A stretch of 64,000 nucleotides of DNA from Prescottella soli (GTDB taxonomy: Bacteria > Actinomycetota > Actinomycetes > Mycobacteriales > Mycobacteriaceae), in contig NZ_CP157276.1 of assembly GCF_040024445.1 (NCBI RefSeq), positions 4,092,001 to 4,156,000 of the forward strand. Direction: 5' to 3'. A program made the position numbers and the translations under genes. Shown in pieces: positions 42,068 through 51,969 of this stretch. How positions within the stretch are numbered: position 1 is the stretch's first letter; each line of letters opens with the position of its first letter. Below the pieces are notes generated by a model. It was given only the letters and a program-made list of their open reading frames with translations, did not search any database and was not told the DNA's origin.

Positions 42068-42913
42068 GTGCGGACTTCCGATGTTCCACAGTCACCGTTC
42101 ACGTTTCCCGAGATCGTCACCACCTTGCGCGCAGCCGGCTGCGTTTTCGCCGAGGACGAAGCGCGCCTGCTCATCGCCGAGGCGGCGCACGCCGCCGAAC
42201 TCGCCCGGATGGTCGAACGCCGCTCGGCCGGGTCACCCCTCGAACACGTGCTGGGCTGGGTCGACTTCTGCGACAGGCGAATCGACGTCGACGCCGGGGT
42301 GTTCGTGCCGCGACGCCGCAGCGAACTGCTGGCGCGGCAGGGCGCCGCGCTCGCCCGGCCGGGTGCCGTCGTCGTCGACCTGTGCTGCGGGTCCGGCGCG
42401 CTCGGCGTCGTCCTCTCCGGCGAGGTGGCGGCCGTCGAACTCCACGCCGCCGACATCGACCCGGCCGCGGTCCGCTGCGCCCGGCGCAACATCGAACCGA
42501 TCGGCGGACAAGTCCACGAGGGTGATCTGTTCGACGCGCTGCCCCCGACGTTGCGCGGCCGGATCGACGTCCTCGTCGCGAACGTCCCCTACGTCCCCAG
42601 TCACGCGATCGCGCTGATGCCACCCGAGGCGCGGGAGCACGAACCGCGTGGCGCGCTCGACGGCGGACCCGACGGTCTCGACTTCCAGCGGGCTGTCGCG
42701 GCGCAGGCGCGTCGGTGGTTGCGGCGGGGTGGTCACGTGCTGATGGAAACCGGAGCCCGGCAGGCGTCGGCGTCCGTCGACATACTCACGCGGGCCGGGT
42801 TGCTCGCCAGGATCGTTCACTCGGAGGATCTCGACGCGACCGTTGTCGTGGGCACCTCGGTGGGAACGGTCCGGCGCCCGACCTGCGTGAACGGACACGC
42901 CGACGCGATGTGA
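42068..42913 (+). CDS. HemK/PrmC-like putative protein N5-glutamine methyltransferase
   Basis: A 281-residue SAM-dependent methyltransferase related to PrmC, which methylates release factors. The SAM motif [16 protein letters not shown] (about 101-116) follows [13 protein letters not shown], and the catalytic NPPY is changed to NVPY in VANVPYVPS (near 174-182). The change and the short helical N-terminal domain distinguish it from true PrmC, so the substrate may be another protein or even rRNA. Translation is probably controlled by the leader peptide and hairpin immediately upstream. It lies between the copper operon and hemL without clear functional link. Confidence 0.8.
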   Translation: MRTSDVPQSPFTFPEIVTTLRAAGCVFAEDEARLLIAEAAHAAELARMVERRSAGSPLEHVLGWVDFCDRRIDVDAGVFVPRRRSELLARQGAALARPGAVVVDLCCGSGALGVVLSGEVAAVELHAADIDPAAVRCARRNIEPIGGQVHEGDLFDALPPTLRGRIDVLVANVPYVPSHAIALMPPEAREHEPRGALDGGPDGLDFQRAVAAQARRWLRRGGHVLMETGARQASASVDILTRAGLLARIVHSEDLDATVVVGTSVGTVRRPTCVNGHADAM

Positions 42914-42974
42914 TTCCGGCCACCTCCTACACCCTGTCGTTGGCAAATTCGACAGAACTGGGACACTGGAACCC

Positions 42975-44309
42975 GTGACTGCTGCCTCCAGCGGGTCCGA
43001 CCTGGGACCCGATCTTCGTGACGCCCGCTCCGCCCAGCTCTTCGAGCGGGCGTCCAAGGTCATCCCCGGAGGCGTCAACTCCCCGGTCCGCGCATTCGGC
43101 TCCGTCGGAGGCGCCCCCCGTTTCATCGCCAAGGCATCGGGGTGCACCCTCACCGACGTGGACGGCAACGACTACGTCGACCTGGTGTGCTCGTGGGGTC
43201 CGATGATCCTGGGTCACGCGCACCCGGCTGTCGTCGAGGCCGTGCAGAAGGCGGCCACGACCGGCCTGTCGTTCGGTGCCCCCACAGAGGGGGAGATCGC
43301 GCTCGCGGAGGAGATCGTCTCCCGCGTCGCGCCCGTCGAGCAGGTCCGCCTGGTCAACTCCGGCACCGAGGCCACCATGAGCGCGGTCCGCCTGGCCCGC
43401 GGCTTCACCGGCCGCTCCAAGATCATCAAGTTCTCCGGCTGCTACCACGGCCACGTCGACGCGCTGCTCGCCGACGCGGGCTCGGGCCTGGCCACGTTCG
43501 GCCTGCCCACCTCGCCCGGCGTGACCGGCGCGCAGGCCGAGGACACCATCGTCGTGCCCTACAACGACCTCGAGGCCGTGCGCGGCGCGTTCGCCGCAAA
43601 CCCCGGCGAGATCGCGTGCGTCATCACCGAGGCCGCCGCCGGCAACATGGGCGCGGTTGCACCGCTGCCCGGCTTCAACGAGGGCCTGCGCGCGCTCACC
43701 ACCGAGCACGGCGCGCTGCTGATCATGGACGAGGTCATGACCGGCTTCCGCGTCAGTCGCTCCGGCTGGTACGGCCGCGACGGCGTCGCCGGCGACCTCT
43801 ACACGTTCGGCAAGGTCATGAGCGGTGGCCTGCCCGCCGCGGCGTTCGGTGGTCGCGCCGACGTCATGGCCAAGCTGGCCCCGTCCGGCCCCGTCTACCA
43901 GGCGGGCACGCTGTCGGGTAACCCCGTCGCCGTCGCCGCGGGCCTGGCGAACCTGCGCGCCGCCGACGACGCCGTCTACGCCGCGCTCGAGCGCAACGCG
44001 CAGACCCTGGGCACGCTGCTGGGCGACGCCCTCACCGCCGAGGGCGTCCCGCACCGCGTCCAGTTCGCGGGCACCCTGGTGAGCGTGTTCTTCACCGAGA
44101 ACCCGGTCACGAACTACGCGGAGGCGAAGGCCGCCGACACGTGGCGGTTCCCCGACTTCTTCCACGCCCTGCTCTCGCGCGGCATCTACGCGCCGCCGAG
44201 CGCGTTCGAGGCGTGGTTCGTGTCGTCCGCTCTCGACGACGACGCCTTCTCGAAGATCGCCGACGCCGCCCCGCACGCGGCCAAGGCTGCCGCCGCCGCC
44301 AAGCACTGA
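42975..44309 (+). CDS. hemL: Glutamate-1-semialdehyde 2,1-aminomutase
   Basis: Converts glutamate-1-semialdehyde to 5-aminolevulinate, the step between HemA and HemB. The 444-residue PLP enzyme has [11 protein letters not shown] (near 32), [15 protein letters not shown] (near 120), YHGHVD, the Asp that binds the PLP ring in [11 protein letters not shown] (near 250), and the Schiff-base Lys in [18 protein letters not shown] (near 278). The GTG start is followed by an Ala/Ser-rich N-terminus. It heads a run of six same-strand genes that continues through cytochrome c maturation, 10 kb from the rest of the haem genes. Confidence 0.96.
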   Translation: MTAASSGSDLGPDLRDARSAQLFERASKVIPGGVNSPVRAFGSVGGAPRFIAKASGCTLTDVDGNDYVDLVCSWGPMILGHAHPAVVEAVQKAATTGLSFGAPTEGEIALAEEIVSRVAPVEQVRLVNSGTEATMSAVRLARGFTGRSKIIKFSGCYHGHVDALLADAGSGLATFGLPTSPGVTGAQAEDTIVVPYNDLEAVRGAFAANPGEIACVITEAAAGNMGAVAPLPGFNEGLRALTTEHGALLIMDEVMTGFRVSRSGWYGRDGVAGDLYTFGKVMSGGLPAAAFGGRADVMAKLAPSGPVYQAGTLSGNPVAVAAGLANLRAADDAVYAALERNAQTLGTLLGDALTAEGVPHRVQFAGTLVSVFFTENPVTNYAEAKAADTWRFPDFFHALLSRGIYAPPSAFEAWFVSSALDDDAFSKIADAAPHAAKAAAAAKH

Positions 44310-44342
44310 CCCACCGAACCACAGCGAACAGGGACGACCACC

Positions 44343-45017
44343 GTGACCGACGCCGACAACGCGAGCGCTGCCGACCATCCGCACTCCGACACCCGCACCA
44401 TCGTTCACGTGCTCCGGCACGGTGAGGTGCACAACCCGGGCGGCATCCTCTACGGACGCCTTCCCAACTTCCGGCTGTCGGTGACCGGTGAGTCGCAGGC
44501 CCGCGCCGTCGCGTCGGCGCTCGCCGACCACGACATCACGCACGTCGTCGCGTCGCCGCTGCAGCGGGCACAGGAGACGGCCGCGCCGATCGCCGAGAAG
44601 CACGGGTTGCAGATCGCGACCGACGCCAACCTGATCGAGGCCGCGAACGACTTCGAGGGACTCAAGGTGTCCGTCGGCGACGGCGCACTGCGCCGGCCGC
44701 GGCACTGGTGGAAGCTGCGCGACCCGTTCACCCCGTCGTGGGGCGAGCCGTACCTGCAGATCGCGCACCGCATGCTCGCGGCCGTCAACACGGCGCGCAT
44801 CGCCGCCGTCGGCCACGAGGCCGTGTGCGTGAGCCACCAGCTGCCGGTGTGGACGCTGCGTCGCTTCCTGCAGGGCGAGCGCCTGTGGCACGACCCGCGC
44901 AACCGCCAGTGCGGGCTCGCGTCGCTGACGTCGCTGGTCTACGAGGGCGACACGCTGGTCGACATCGTCTACTCCGAGCCGGCCGGTGCGTCAGACCCGA
45001 GGGTGACCGGCGCATGA
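44343..45017 (+). CDS. Histidine phosphatase (phosphoglycerate-mutase-like) family protein (Rv0525-like)
   Basis: A 224-residue member of the histidine phosphatase superfamily. The phosphohistidine motif VLRHGEVHNPGGILYG (near residue 23) replaces the usual RHGE-x-x-N and is followed by GRLPNFRLSVTGE. The second His is in AAVGHEAVCVSHQ (near 158). It is not a glycolytic mutase, since gpmA is elsewhere; the substrate is unknown. It sits between hemL and tlpA with a four-nt overlap to the latter, as Rv0525 does. Confidence 0.87.
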   Translation: MTDADNASAADHPHSDTRTIVHVLRHGEVHNPGGILYGRLPNFRLSVTGESQARAVASALADHDITHVVASPLQRAQETAAPIAEKHGLQIATDANLIEAANDFEGLKVSVGDGALRRPRHWWKLRDPFTPSWGEPYLQIAHRMLAAVNTARIAAVGHEAVCVSHQLPVWTLRRFLQGERLWHDPRNRQCGLASLTSLVYEGDTLVDIVYSEPAGASDPRVTGA

Positions 45018-45628
45018 AGTTCCCATCCCTCCGGTTGGCGGCCGCGGCGTGCACGCTGGTGATTGCCGCGACCGTCGCGGGCTGCGCCGGCGGCGACGAC
45101 GCCGTCGCGCAGGGCGGGACGTTCACGTTCGTCTCGCCCGGCGGCAAGACCGAACTGTTCTACGACCCGCCGTCCGAGCGCGGCACCGTCGGCAACGTCT
45201 CCGGCCCCGACCTGATGACCGACGGCAAGACCACGTCGCTGTCGGACTTCGAGGGCCAGGTCGTCGTGCTCAACGTGTGGGGCCAGTGGTGCGGGCCGTG
45301 CCGCGGTGAGGCCGACGACCTCGAGAAGGTCTACGAGAACACCAAGGACCTCGGCGTCCAGTTCCTCGGCATCAACGTCCGCGACCACACGCAGGACAAG
45401 GCCCAGGACTTCGTGATCGACAACAAGGTGAGCTACCCGTCGATCTACGACCCGGCGATGCGCACCCTCATCTCGCTCGGCAAGAACTACCCGACCAGCG
45501 TCATCCCGACGACCATCGTGCTGGATCGACAGCACCGTGTCGCCGCCGTCTTCCTCAAGGAACTGCTGGTCGAGGATCTGCAACCAGTCGTGGAACGGGT
45601 CGCGCAGGAGCCGCAGGACCAGGGATGA
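45014..45628 (+). CDS. TlpA/ResA-like thiol-disulphide oxidoreductase lipoprotein
   Basis: A 204-residue exported thioredoxin-fold protein that keeps apocytochrome c cysteines reduced for haem attachment. A lipoprotein signal peptide with TVAGC (Cys near 25) precedes the AhpC/TSA-Redoxin domain with the active site [11 protein letters not shown] (near 91-95) and the cis-Pro region [12 protein letters not shown] (near 162). The ATGA overlap with the preceding gene and the ATGA overlap with ccdA place it in the maturation operon. Confidence 0.93.
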   Translation: MKFPSLRLAAAACTLVIAATVAGCAGGDDAVAQGGTFTFVSPGGKTELFYDPPSERGTVGNVSGPDLMTDGKTTSLSDFEGQVVVLNVWGQWCGPCRGEADDLEKVYENTKDLGVQFLGINVRDHTQDKAQDFVIDNKVSYPSIYDPAMRTLISLGKNYPTSVIPTTIVLDRQHRVAAVFLKELLVEDLQPVVERVAQEPQDQG

Positions 45629-46452
45629 CGACCGACACGATCCTGCTGGCCGACGTCGGAGAGACGTTCCAGACCACCGCCTCGACGGGGCCGCTGCTGC
45701 TCGCGCTCGGCGCCTGCATGCTCGCCGGCCTGGTGTCGTTCGCGTCGCCGTGCGTCGTGCCGCTCGTCCCGGGCTACCTGTCGTACCTGGCGGGCGTGGT
45801 CGGCGCCGACGCGCCGGCCGTGACCGCGACCGAGGCGGAGACCCGGGCCAAGACCATCCGCGACGGTCGCCTCCGTGTCGCAGGCGCCGCGGGACTGTTC
45901 GTCGCCGGATTCACCGTCGTGTTCGTGCTCGCCACCGCGACGGTCTTCGGCGCCATCGAGGCGCTCACGATCAACCGGGACGTCCTCCAGCGGGTCGGCG
46001 GCGTCGTCACGATCGTGATGGGCCTGGCGTTCGTCGGGCTGATCCCGGCCCTGCAGAAGGACACCCGGTTCGCGCCGCGGCAGATGTCCGGCCTGATCGG
46101 CGCCCCGCTGCTCGGCGGGGTGTTCGCGCTCGGCTGGACGCCGTGCCTGGGGCCGACGCTCGCCGGCGTCATGTCGGTGGCCGCCGGCACCGAAGGTGCG
46201 ACCGCGCTCCGGGGCGTGGCCCTCATCGTCGCCTACTGCCTGGGGCTGGGCCTGCCGTTCGTGCTGGTCGCGCTGGGTTCGGCGCGGGCGCTGCGCGGCG
46301 TCGGCTGGCTGCGCCGCAACAGCCGAACGATCCAGGTCTTCGGCGGAATCTTGTTGATCGTGGTCGGTATCGCACTGGTCACCGGCGCGTGGGACCAGTT
46401 CGTCGGCTGGATCCGCGACGCATTCATCACGGAGGTGACCCTGCCGATATGA
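45625..46452 (+). CDS. ccdA: Cytochrome c biogenesis protein CcdA
   Basis: Transfers reducing equivalents from cytoplasmic thioredoxin across the membrane to TlpA/ResA. The 275-residue protein has about six helices and both redox cysteines in Pro-flanked motifs, [18 protein letters not shown] (near 37) and [13 protein letters not shown] (near 172). It overlaps tlpA and resB by four nt each, consistent with strict coupling. A short periplasmic loop precedes the first helix. Confidence 0.95.
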   Translation: MTTDTILLADVGETFQTTASTGPLLLALGACMLAGLVSFASPCVVPLVPGYLSYLAGVVGADAPAVTATEAETRAKTIRDGRLRVAGAAGLFVAGFTVVFVLATATVFGAIEALTINRDVLQRVGGVVTIVMGLAFVGLIPALQKDTRFAPRQMSGLIGAPLLGGVFALGWTPCLGPTLAGVMSVAAGTEGATALRGVALIVAYCLGLGLPFVLVALGSARALRGVGWLRRNSRTIQVFGGILLIVVGIALVTGAWDQFVGWIRDAFITEVTLPI

Positions 46453-48128
46453 CGGCTCGAGACACACTGAGCGCCGACGCTGCGCCTGCCGAGACGGAGG
46501 CTCCGCGTCCGCCGCGGCAGTCGCCGGTCGGCCGCGCCTTCGCTGTGGTCCGCAACGTCTGGCGTGGCCTCACGTCGATGCGGACCGCCCTGGTGCTGCT
46601 GTTCCTGCTGGCGCTCGCGGCCATCCCGGGTGCGCTGCTGCCGCAGCGCAGCCTCAACGAGGGCAAAGTCGACACCTACATCGCGAACCGGCCCACGCTC
46701 GGTCCGATCATGGACAAGCTGGAGCTGTTCGACGTCTTCGGCAGCTTCTGGTTCACCGCGATCTACGTGCTGCTGTTCATCTCGCTGGTCGGCTGCATCG
46801 TGCCGCGCTGCATCGAGTACGCGAAGGCGCTGCGGGCGAAGCCGGTCGCGGCCCCGCGCAACCTGGGACGGCTCCCGCACCACCATGTCGCGACCGTCGA
46901 CGAGGATCCCGAGGCCTTGGCCGAGCGCGTGCGTAAGCAGCTGCGGGGCTGGCGCGTCGAGCAGCGGGTCGGCGGCGAGCGTGCCACCCATCCGGGCGAG
47001 ATCACGCTCTCGGCGGAGAAGGGATTCCTGCGCGAGGCCGGCAACCTGGTCTTTCACCTGTCGCTGGTGGCGCTGCTGGTCGCGATCGCGGTCGGCAAGA
47101 TGTTCAGCTACGAGGGCAACGCCATCGTCGTCGCGAACGACGGCGCCGGGCTGTGCACCACCTCCCCGGCGGTCTTCGACACGTTCCGTCCCGGCCTCGC
47201 GGAGGACGGCACCGGTATGACGCCGCTGTGCGTGCGGGTCAAGGACTTCTCGGCCGACTACCTCGAGACCGGGCAGGCGGAGATGTTCCGGTCGAACATC
47301 TCGTACCAGGCTGGGAACGACCTGGACACGAATACGTGGCGTGACGCCGAGTTGCAGGTCAACCACCCACTGCGAGTCGCGGGCGACCGCGTCTACCTGC
47401 AGGGCCACGGCTACGCGCCGACGTTCACCGTGACGTTCCCCAACGGGGAGACCCGCACCGAGACGCTGCAGTGGCGGCCCGACGACGCGACCACGTTCCT
47501 GTCGAGCGGTGCGATGCGGTTCGACCCGCCCGGCGGGATGTACCCGAACGAGGACGATCGGCGTAAGAACCAGATCGCGATCGAGGGCCTGTTCGCCCCG
47601 ACCGCGTTGTTCCACGGGAACCTGCTGTCGTCGAGCTTCCCGGCGATGAACGATCCGGCCGTCGCGATCGATATCTACAAGGGCGACACCGGCCTCGACA
47701 CAGGGCTGCCGCAGAACCTGTTCTCGCTCAACAAGGAACTGGTCAACCAGGGCCGGTTGGTCAAGCAGGAGCGTGTGAACCTGCTGCCGGGTGAGAGCAA
47801 GACCCTCGCGGACGGCACCCAGGTCCGTTTCGACGGCGCCGTCGATTACGTCAACCTGCAGGTATCGCACGACCCGGCACAGCAGTGGGTGCTGGTGTCG
47901 GCGCTGGTGATGATGGCGGGCCTGCTGACGTCACTGGTCATCAAGCGGCGTCGGATCTGGGTCCGCATCTACCCCGCGAAGGATGCCGACACCGTGTCGG
48001 CTACATTGGCCGAGGGTGAACGACGTACTGTAGTAGAGCTCGGCGGGCTTGCCCGAACGGATCAGGCCGGCTGGGGCGACGAGTTCGATCGGCTGCGCAC
48101 CCGCCTGCTGGGTGACGGCACGGCATAA
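46449..48128 (+). CDS. resB: Cytochrome c biogenesis protein ResB
   Basis: System II haem-delivery component that with CcsA ligates haem to apocytochrome c. The 559-residue protein has a cytoplasmic N-terminus (about 1-40), helices near 45-65, 95-115 and 195-215, a large extracytoplasmic domain (about 225-475), and a last helix (about 480-500) before a cytoplasmic tail. [15 protein letters not shown] and [15 protein letters not shown] are typical of actinobacterial ResB. The upstream open frame that extends it to 45537 lies inside ccdA and is not used. CcsA follows 36 nt downstream. Confidence 0.95.
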   Translation: MTARDTLSADAAPAETEAPRPPRQSPVGRAFAVVRNVWRGLTSMRTALVLLFLLALAAIPGALLPQRSLNEGKVDTYIANRPTLGPIMDKLELFDVFGSFWFTAIYVLLFISLVGCIVPRCIEYAKALRAKPVAAPRNLGRLPHHHVATVDEDPEALAERVRKQLRGWRVEQRVGGERATHPGEITLSAEKGFLREAGNLVFHLSLVALLVAIAVGKMFSYEGNAIVVANDGAGLCTTSPAVFDTFRPGLAEDGTGMTPLCVRVKDFSADYLETGQAEMFRSNISYQAGNDLDTNTWRDAELQVNHPLRVAGDRVYLQGHGYAPTFTVTFPNGETRTETLQWRPDDATTFLSSGAMRFDPPGGMYPNEDDRRKNQIAIEGLFAPTALFHGNLLSSSFPAMNDPAVAIDIYKGDTGLDTGLPQNLFSLNKELVNQGRLVKQERVNLLPGESKTLADGTQVRFDGAVDYVNLQVSHDPAQQWVLVSALVMMAGLLTSLVIKRRRIWVRIYPAKDADTVSATLAEGERRTVVELGGLARTDQAGWGDEFDRLRTRLLGDGTA

Positions 48129-48164
48129 CGAAACACGAGTGCGCGACGCGCAGGAGATGAATTT

Positions 48165-49154
48165 ATGACCACGATCAACGAGACACTCGCTCGCTACAGC
48201 GACTGGTCGTTCGAGTCGGCGTTTGCGATCTATGTCCTGGCCACGGTGCTGCTCATCGCGCGCTACGCGTCGATGCGGGCGCGCGTGGTGCAGGAGCGTG
48301 AGCACGAGCGCGAACTGGTCGGTGCCGGCGCGGCAGGAGGCCCGGCCGCACCCACGGGGCAAGCTCCCGGCCGCGTCGTCGAGAAGCCCGGCAAGACGAT
48401 GTCCGAGAAGTTCGCCGGCATGGGCTACGCCCTGCTGGTCGTCGGCGTCGTGCTGCACGTCGCGTCCATCGTGCTGCGTGGCCTCGCGACCGGGCGCTTC
48501 CCGCTCGGCAACATGTACGAGTTCGTGACCATGGCGTGTGCGGCCGCGGTGATCGCGGGCATCGTCGCGCTGCGCAAGACCACGGACCTGTTCGTGTTCC
48601 TGCTGGTGCCGGTCCTGATCCTGATGTTCCTCGCGGCGACCGTGCTCTACGCCGACGCGGCGCCGGTGGTTCCGGCGCTCCGTTCGTTCTGGCTGCCGAT
48701 CCACGTCACGATCATCAGCGTCGGCAGCGGCATCTTCATGGTCTCCGGCGTCGCGAGCATGCTGTTCCTGTACCGCATCCGGTTCCCGAAGGGCGCGGAG
48801 AGCAACGGCCCGTTCGGCAAGCTGGCGCAGCGCCTGCCCGACGCGCAGACCCTCGACCGCCTCGCCTACAAGACGACGATCGTCGCGTTCCCGCTGTTCG
48901 GCGCCGGCATCATCCTCGGTGCGATCTGGGCGGAGGCGGCCTGGGGCCGGTTCTGGGGCTGGGATCCCAAGGAGACCGTCTCCTTCATCGCGTGGGTCAT
49001 CTACGCGGCCTACCTGCACGCTCGCGCGACGTCGGGATGGCGCGACACCAGGGCCGCGTGGATCAACGTCGCCGGCTTCGTGGCGATGCTGTTCAACCTG
49101 TTCATCATCAACATGGTGGTCTCGGGCCTGCACTCCTACGCCGGCCTGAGCTGA
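48165..49154 (+). CDS. ccsA: Cytochrome c biogenesis protein CcsA (CcsB)
   Basis: Haem transport and ligation partner of ResB. The 329-residue protein has about eight membrane helices. The haem-binding WWD signature WGRFWGWDPKETVSFIAW lies near residues 257-274, and flanking His residues on helices (LLVVGVVLHVAS near 100, PIHVTIISVG near 182, and the last LHSYAGLS) are the likely axial ligands. The segment about 40-75 is a polar loop. AGGAG precedes ATG 48165. It ends the maturation operon; two hairpins follow. Confidence 0.95.
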   Translation: MTTINETLARYSDWSFESAFAIYVLATVLLIARYASMRARVVQEREHERELVGAGAAGGPAAPTGQAPGRVVEKPGKTMSEKFAGMGYALLVVGVVLHVASIVLRGLATGRFPLGNMYEFVTMACAAAVIAGIVALRKTTDLFVFLLVPVLILMFLAATVLYADAAPVVPALRSFWLPIHVTIISVGSGIFMVSGVASMLFLYRIRFPKGAESNGPFGKLAQRLPDAQTLDRLAYKTTIVAFPLFGAGIILGAIWAEAAWGRFWGWDPKETVSFIAWVIYAAYLHARATSGWRDTRAAWINVAGFVAMLFNLFIINMVVSGLHSYAGLS

Positions 49155-49161
49155 CGACCCG

Positions 49162-49220
49162 ATACAGCTGAAGGGACCCTTCGTACGTTCCCGACGTATG
49201 AAGGGTCCCTTCAGCTGTAT
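49162..49220. terminator. Long-stem terminator after ccsA, repeated element
   Basis: ATACAGCTGAAGGGACCCTTC (49162-49182) and its complement (49200-49220) form a perfect 21-bp stem, with an inner ACGT/ACGT helix in the loop. The core CTGAAGGGACCCTTC repeats the terminator after rpf at 15297. It probably stops transcription on both strands. Confidence 0.9.
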
Positions 49221-49260
49221 GCGTGACCGTGCGCGATCGCGGGACCGGGTGGGGGCCGCG

Positions 49261-49294
49261 AAAAACGGTCGCCGTGCGTCTGCACGGCGACCGT
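49261..49294 (-). terminator. Intrinsic terminator for the minus-strand gene at 49421
   Basis: ACGGTCGCCGTGC (49265-49277) pairs exactly with GCACGGCGACCGT (49282-49294) over a four-nt loop. Read on the minus strand it is followed by five U residues, a canonical Rho-independent terminator that is rare in this window. Confidence 0.9.
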
Positions 49295-49420
49295 CGTCGA
49301 TTCTGTATTTCCAGTTATCGCCTGTTCGATGCGTCCCGCTCGATGCCGCACGTGCGGCAACGTCGTGACATCCGTCCGGACGCGGACGCGGACCAACGCC
49401 CGCTGTGCTGCGGACGCGGC

Positions 49421-49651
49421 TCAGCTCTCCGGGTCGTTCGGGGTGTCGGTGCCGGGGCGCGGCCCCGACTGCCGACGGTGGTTCTCACGATCCACACGCC
49501 AGAGGAACTCGGGGTCGTCGTCCGGTCCGACGGCTCTGCCGACCCTGCTGTCGCTACCGCCTCGAACTGCGGTGGTGGCGGTCGGGCCGAACGCCTTCCA
49601 GAAAAGGACAGCGAGCGTAACCAGGCCGATGAACGCCAGTAGGTAGATCAC
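49421..49651 (-). CDS. Small single-pass membrane protein
   Basis: A 76-residue protein with one N-terminal helix (IYLLAFIGLVTLAVLFWKAF, about 2-21) and a hydrophilic, charged tail rich in Asp, Arg and Pro. No family recognised. AGGAGG lies six nt before the GTG. It is downstream of bldC on the same strand with an 84-nt gap, and a canonical terminator lies about 130 nt beyond its stop, so the two genes may share a transcript. Confidence 0.75.
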   Translation of the reverse strand: MIYLLAFIGLVTLAVLFWKAFGPTATTAVRGGSDSRVGRAVGPDDDPEFLWRVDRENHRRQSGPRPGTDTPNDPES

Positions 49652-49735
49652 GGTGCACCTCCTGTTACGAGGGTAGCCGTGTCCGGGGCGGCCGGGTATC
49701 TACCTGGTGGTGGACGTCCAGTCGGACCTCACCGA

Positions 49736-49948
49736 TCAGGAGTGGTGCGCTTCGGTGGTCAGCGACGAGAGCAGCGCCATCACCTCGGCCTCGCGGAACC
49801 TCCGGTGTCCTCCGGGGGTGCGCAGAGATCCGAGCCGGCCGGCGTGCGCCCAACGCGTGACGGTCTTGGGGTCGACATGGAACAGTGCGGCGACCTGGCC
49901 CGGGGTCAGCAGGGCTTCCTTGGCGCCGTTATAGGTGGGTGCGCTCAT
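49736..49948 (-). CDS. bldC: Developmental regulator BldC (MerR-like HTH)
   Basis: A 70-residue protein consisting almost only of a MerR-type winged HTH: ALLTPGQVAALFHVDPKTVT (about 11-30), then RWAHAGRLGSLRTPGGHRRF, the hallmark of BldC. BldC binds direct repeats cooperatively and controls the timing of development in Streptomyces; in non-sporulating relatives its role is less clear. GGAGG lies before ATG 49948. The frame extends upstream to 50218, but that part reads as non-coding leader. The upstream leader is long (see 49949-50304). Confidence 0.93.
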   Translation of the reverse strand: MSAPTYNGAKEALLTPGQVAALFHVDPKTVTRWAHAGRLGSLRTPGGHRRFREAEVMALLSSLTTEAHHS

Positions 49949-50304
49949 CGATCCTCCAAGTTTTGGGGCCGACCGCTCAGGTCGGCCGGGGAGATTCGGG
50001 ACCGGTTCGTTTGTCGACCGGCTCCGACATAGTGGCACCACACCCCCCAGGTACTCGAACAATCTAAAGTTGGTAAAGCGGAGGTAATGGACAAATCGGG
50101 CGTGTCGGGCACCTGATCGAGTTGTCGTGTTCGGGAATCGGCAATCGGGGTACGGCGCGCGCTCACCGCCCCTATTGTGGGGCTGTCTTCTCGTACGCCA
50201 TGACTCGAATACGACCACTCGAAACCGCTGTTGGAGGCCGGTCGACCATCGGGGAGTTCGGTCGCAGGCCCGCCGGTCCGGAGTGGTGCGAGGGAGGGTG
50301 TTGC
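49949..50304. other. Gene-free stretch upstream of bldC
   Basis: This 356-bp stretch separates bldC (minus) from plus-strand genes. It holds a CCGACCGctcagGTCGG-type hairpin near 49968-49983 and an AT-richer segment near 50060-50095 that is a plausible bldC promoter (minus-strand TAGATT). I see no gene with good coding character. Confidence 0.4.
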
Positions 50305-50358
50305 ATGATCACGGACTACGACGAGGGTCCCGATGTGCTCCCGCTGGGCACTCCCTGA
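50305..50358 (+). CDS. Possible 17-codon leader ORF
   Basis: ATG 50305 is preceded by GAGGGAGGG and encodes MITDYDEGPDVLPLGTP. Its stop codon lies in the 5' arm of a hairpin, CCCTGA (50353-50358) with TCAGGG (50365-50370). This could be a leader peptide with attenuator, or chance. The downstream gene has its own leaderless promoter, so a regulatory effect is uncertain. Confidence 0.3.
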   Translation: MITDYDEGPDVLPLGTP

Positions 50359-50435
50359 CTTCGTTCAGGGCTCGGAGCTGGGCGTCGGGAGGATCCACCA
50401 GGGCCGGACACTCGTTCGATCGGTAGGCTGGCGGC

Positions 50436-50789
50436 GTGAGTGATGCAGCGCAGAATCGTCCTGACCAGGCCCGCGACGCGGGCAAAGCGTCCGCCGGGGT
50501 CGTGACGACGGGGACCCTCGTCCGCGACGTCGCCTTGTACTCGGTGGCCCGCCTCGGCCTCGTGGTGATCCTCGCGGTCGCCATCCTGTTCGGCGGCAAG
50601 CTGTTCGGGGTCGACGTGCCGCTGATCGTCGCCGCGCTGTTCGCGGTTCTCATCGCGTTGCCGCTGTCGCTGGTGCTCTTCTCGAAGCTCCGCAAGAAGG
50701 TCAACGTCGATATCTCGGCGGTCGACGCGAAGCGTCGCGCCGACAAGGCAGACCTGCATGCCAAGCTCCGGGGTGAGGACCGCCGGTGA
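50436..50789 (+). CDS. DUF4229-type two-helix membrane protein
   Basis: A 117-residue protein with two membrane helices (about 30-52 and 60-82) between a polar N-terminus and a basic tail with [20 protein letters not shown]. It fits the DUF4229 layout of Mycobacteriales; function unknown. GTG 50436 lies six nt after TAGGCT (50424-50429), indicating a leaderless mRNA. It overlaps the PLP enzyme gene by four nt (GTGA), so the two are co-translated. Confidence 0.8.
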   Translation: MSDAAQNRPDQARDAGKASAGVVTTGTLVRDVALYSVARLGLVVILAVAILFGGKLFGVDVPLIVAALFAVLIALPLSLVLFSKLRKKVNVDISAVDAKRRADKADLHAKLRGEDRR

Positions 50790-51886
50790 CGGCCGTCGTC
50801 GACCGTCGGGGGAGCCGGGTCTGGGTCGACAATGCCGTGCGCCTCATCGAGGCCGACGCCCAGCGCAGCGCGGACACGCACCTCCTCCGGTATCCGCTGC
50901 CGTCCGAGTGGAACGTCCAGCTGTATCTCAAGGACGAGTCCACGCACATCACCGGCAGCCTCAAGCACCGATTGGCGCGCTCACTGTTCCTGTACTCGAT
51001 CTGCAACGGCTGGGTCACCGAGAACACGACGGTGATCGAGGCGTCGTCGGGCTCGACCGCCGTCAGCGAGGCATACTTCGCGAAGCTCCTGGGGCTCGAG
51101 TTCGTCGCGGTCATGCCCGCGAGCACGAGCCCGGCGAAGATCGCGCTGATCGAGGCGCAGGGCGGCCGCTGTCACTTCGTGACGGACCCGTCGAGCATCT
51201 ACACCGAGTCGCAGCGCCTGGCCGCCGAGACCGGTGGCCACTACATGGACCAGTTCACTCACGCCGAGCGCGCCACCGACTGGCGCGGCAACAACAACAT
51301 TGCCGAGTCGATCTTCACGCAACTCCAGCAGGAGGAGCATCCGATCCCGGAGTGGATCGTGGTGGGCGCCGGTACCGGTGGCACCGGCGCCACGATCGGC
51401 CGGTTCCTCCGCTACCGCAAGCACGACACCGGTCTGTGCGTCGTCGACCCCGAGAACTCCGTCTTCTTCGACGCGTGGCAATGCGATGACTGCACCGCCA
51501 CCTCCACCTCCGATCGTGGCTCCCGGATCGAGGGCATCGGCCGTCCGCGTGTCGAGCCGTCGTTCATCGGTCAGGTCGTCGACCGCATGGTCAAGGTGCC
51601 CGACGCGGGTTCGATCGCGGCGATGCGGCACGCCAGCACCGTGCTCGGTCGCAAGGTGGGCGGTTCCACGGGTACCAACCTGTGGGGTGCGTTCGGCCTG
51701 GTCGCCGAGATGCTCGAGCAGGGGCGCAGCGGCAGCGTCGTGACGCTGCTGTGCGACGGCGGCGAACGGTACGCCGGCACGTATTTCGACGACGACTGGG
51801 TGGCGTCCGAGGGGATCGACCTGTCCGGGCCGACGAAGGTGCTCGACGAGTTCGCGCGCACGGGGCGCTGGACGGCCCAGCGGTAG
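50786..51886 (+). CDS. cds1: PLP-dependent cysteine desulfhydrase/cysteine synthase-like protein (Cds1-like)
   Basis: A 366-residue fold-type II PLP enzyme. The PLP-binding Lys60 is in [26 protein letters not shown] (near 87) holds the substrate carboxylate and the glycine-rich loop [17 protein letters not shown] (near 192) the phosphate. The long C-terminal part and the ECDDC-like cysteines ([10 protein letters not shown]) resemble mycobacterial Cds1, which degrades L-cysteine to sulphide, pyruvate and ammonia, rather than CysK or CysM. That function is inferred from similarity. It is coupled to the DUF4229 gene and ends in a strong hairpin. Confidence 0.8.
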   Translation: MTAVVDRRGSRVWVDNAVRLIEADAQRSADTHLLRYPLPSEWNVQLYLKDESTHITGSLKHRLARSLFLYSICNGWVTENTTVIEASSGSTAVSEAYFAKLLGLEFVAVMPASTSPAKIALIEAQGGRCHFVTDPSSIYTESQRLAAETGGHYMDQFTHAERATDWRGNNNIAESIFTQLQQEEHPIPEWIVVGAGTGGTGATIGRFLRYRKHDTGLCVVDPENSVFFDAWQCDDCTATSTSDRGSRIEGIGRPRVEPSFIGQVVDRMVKVPDAGSIAAMRHASTVLGRKVGGSTGTNLWGAFGLVAEMLEQGRSGSVVTLLCDGGERYAGTYFDDDWVASEGIDLSGPTKVLDEFARTGRWTAQR

Positions 51887-51901
51887 CCGTCGCGAAGGCC
51901 G

Positions 51902-51949
51902 CGCCCGCCGCCACCTCGATCTACAGGAGACGAGGCAGGTCGGCGGGCG
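51902..51949. terminator. Terminator between cds1-like and the convergent minus-strand gene
   Basis: CGCCCGCCG (51902-51910) pairs with CGGCGGGCG (51941-51949), with an inner CCTCG/CGAGG helix (51914-51918, 51931-51935). It lies between two convergent genes and can work on both strands. Confidence 0.7.
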
Positions 51950-51969
51950 GATCTTCGTCGGGACCGAGA

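Noticed and set aside
50122-50304. 78-codon frame ending at 50358
   Set aside because: Only the last 17 codons have a ribosome-binding site; the rest has cysteine-rich, non-coding-like text and overlaps the bldC leader.
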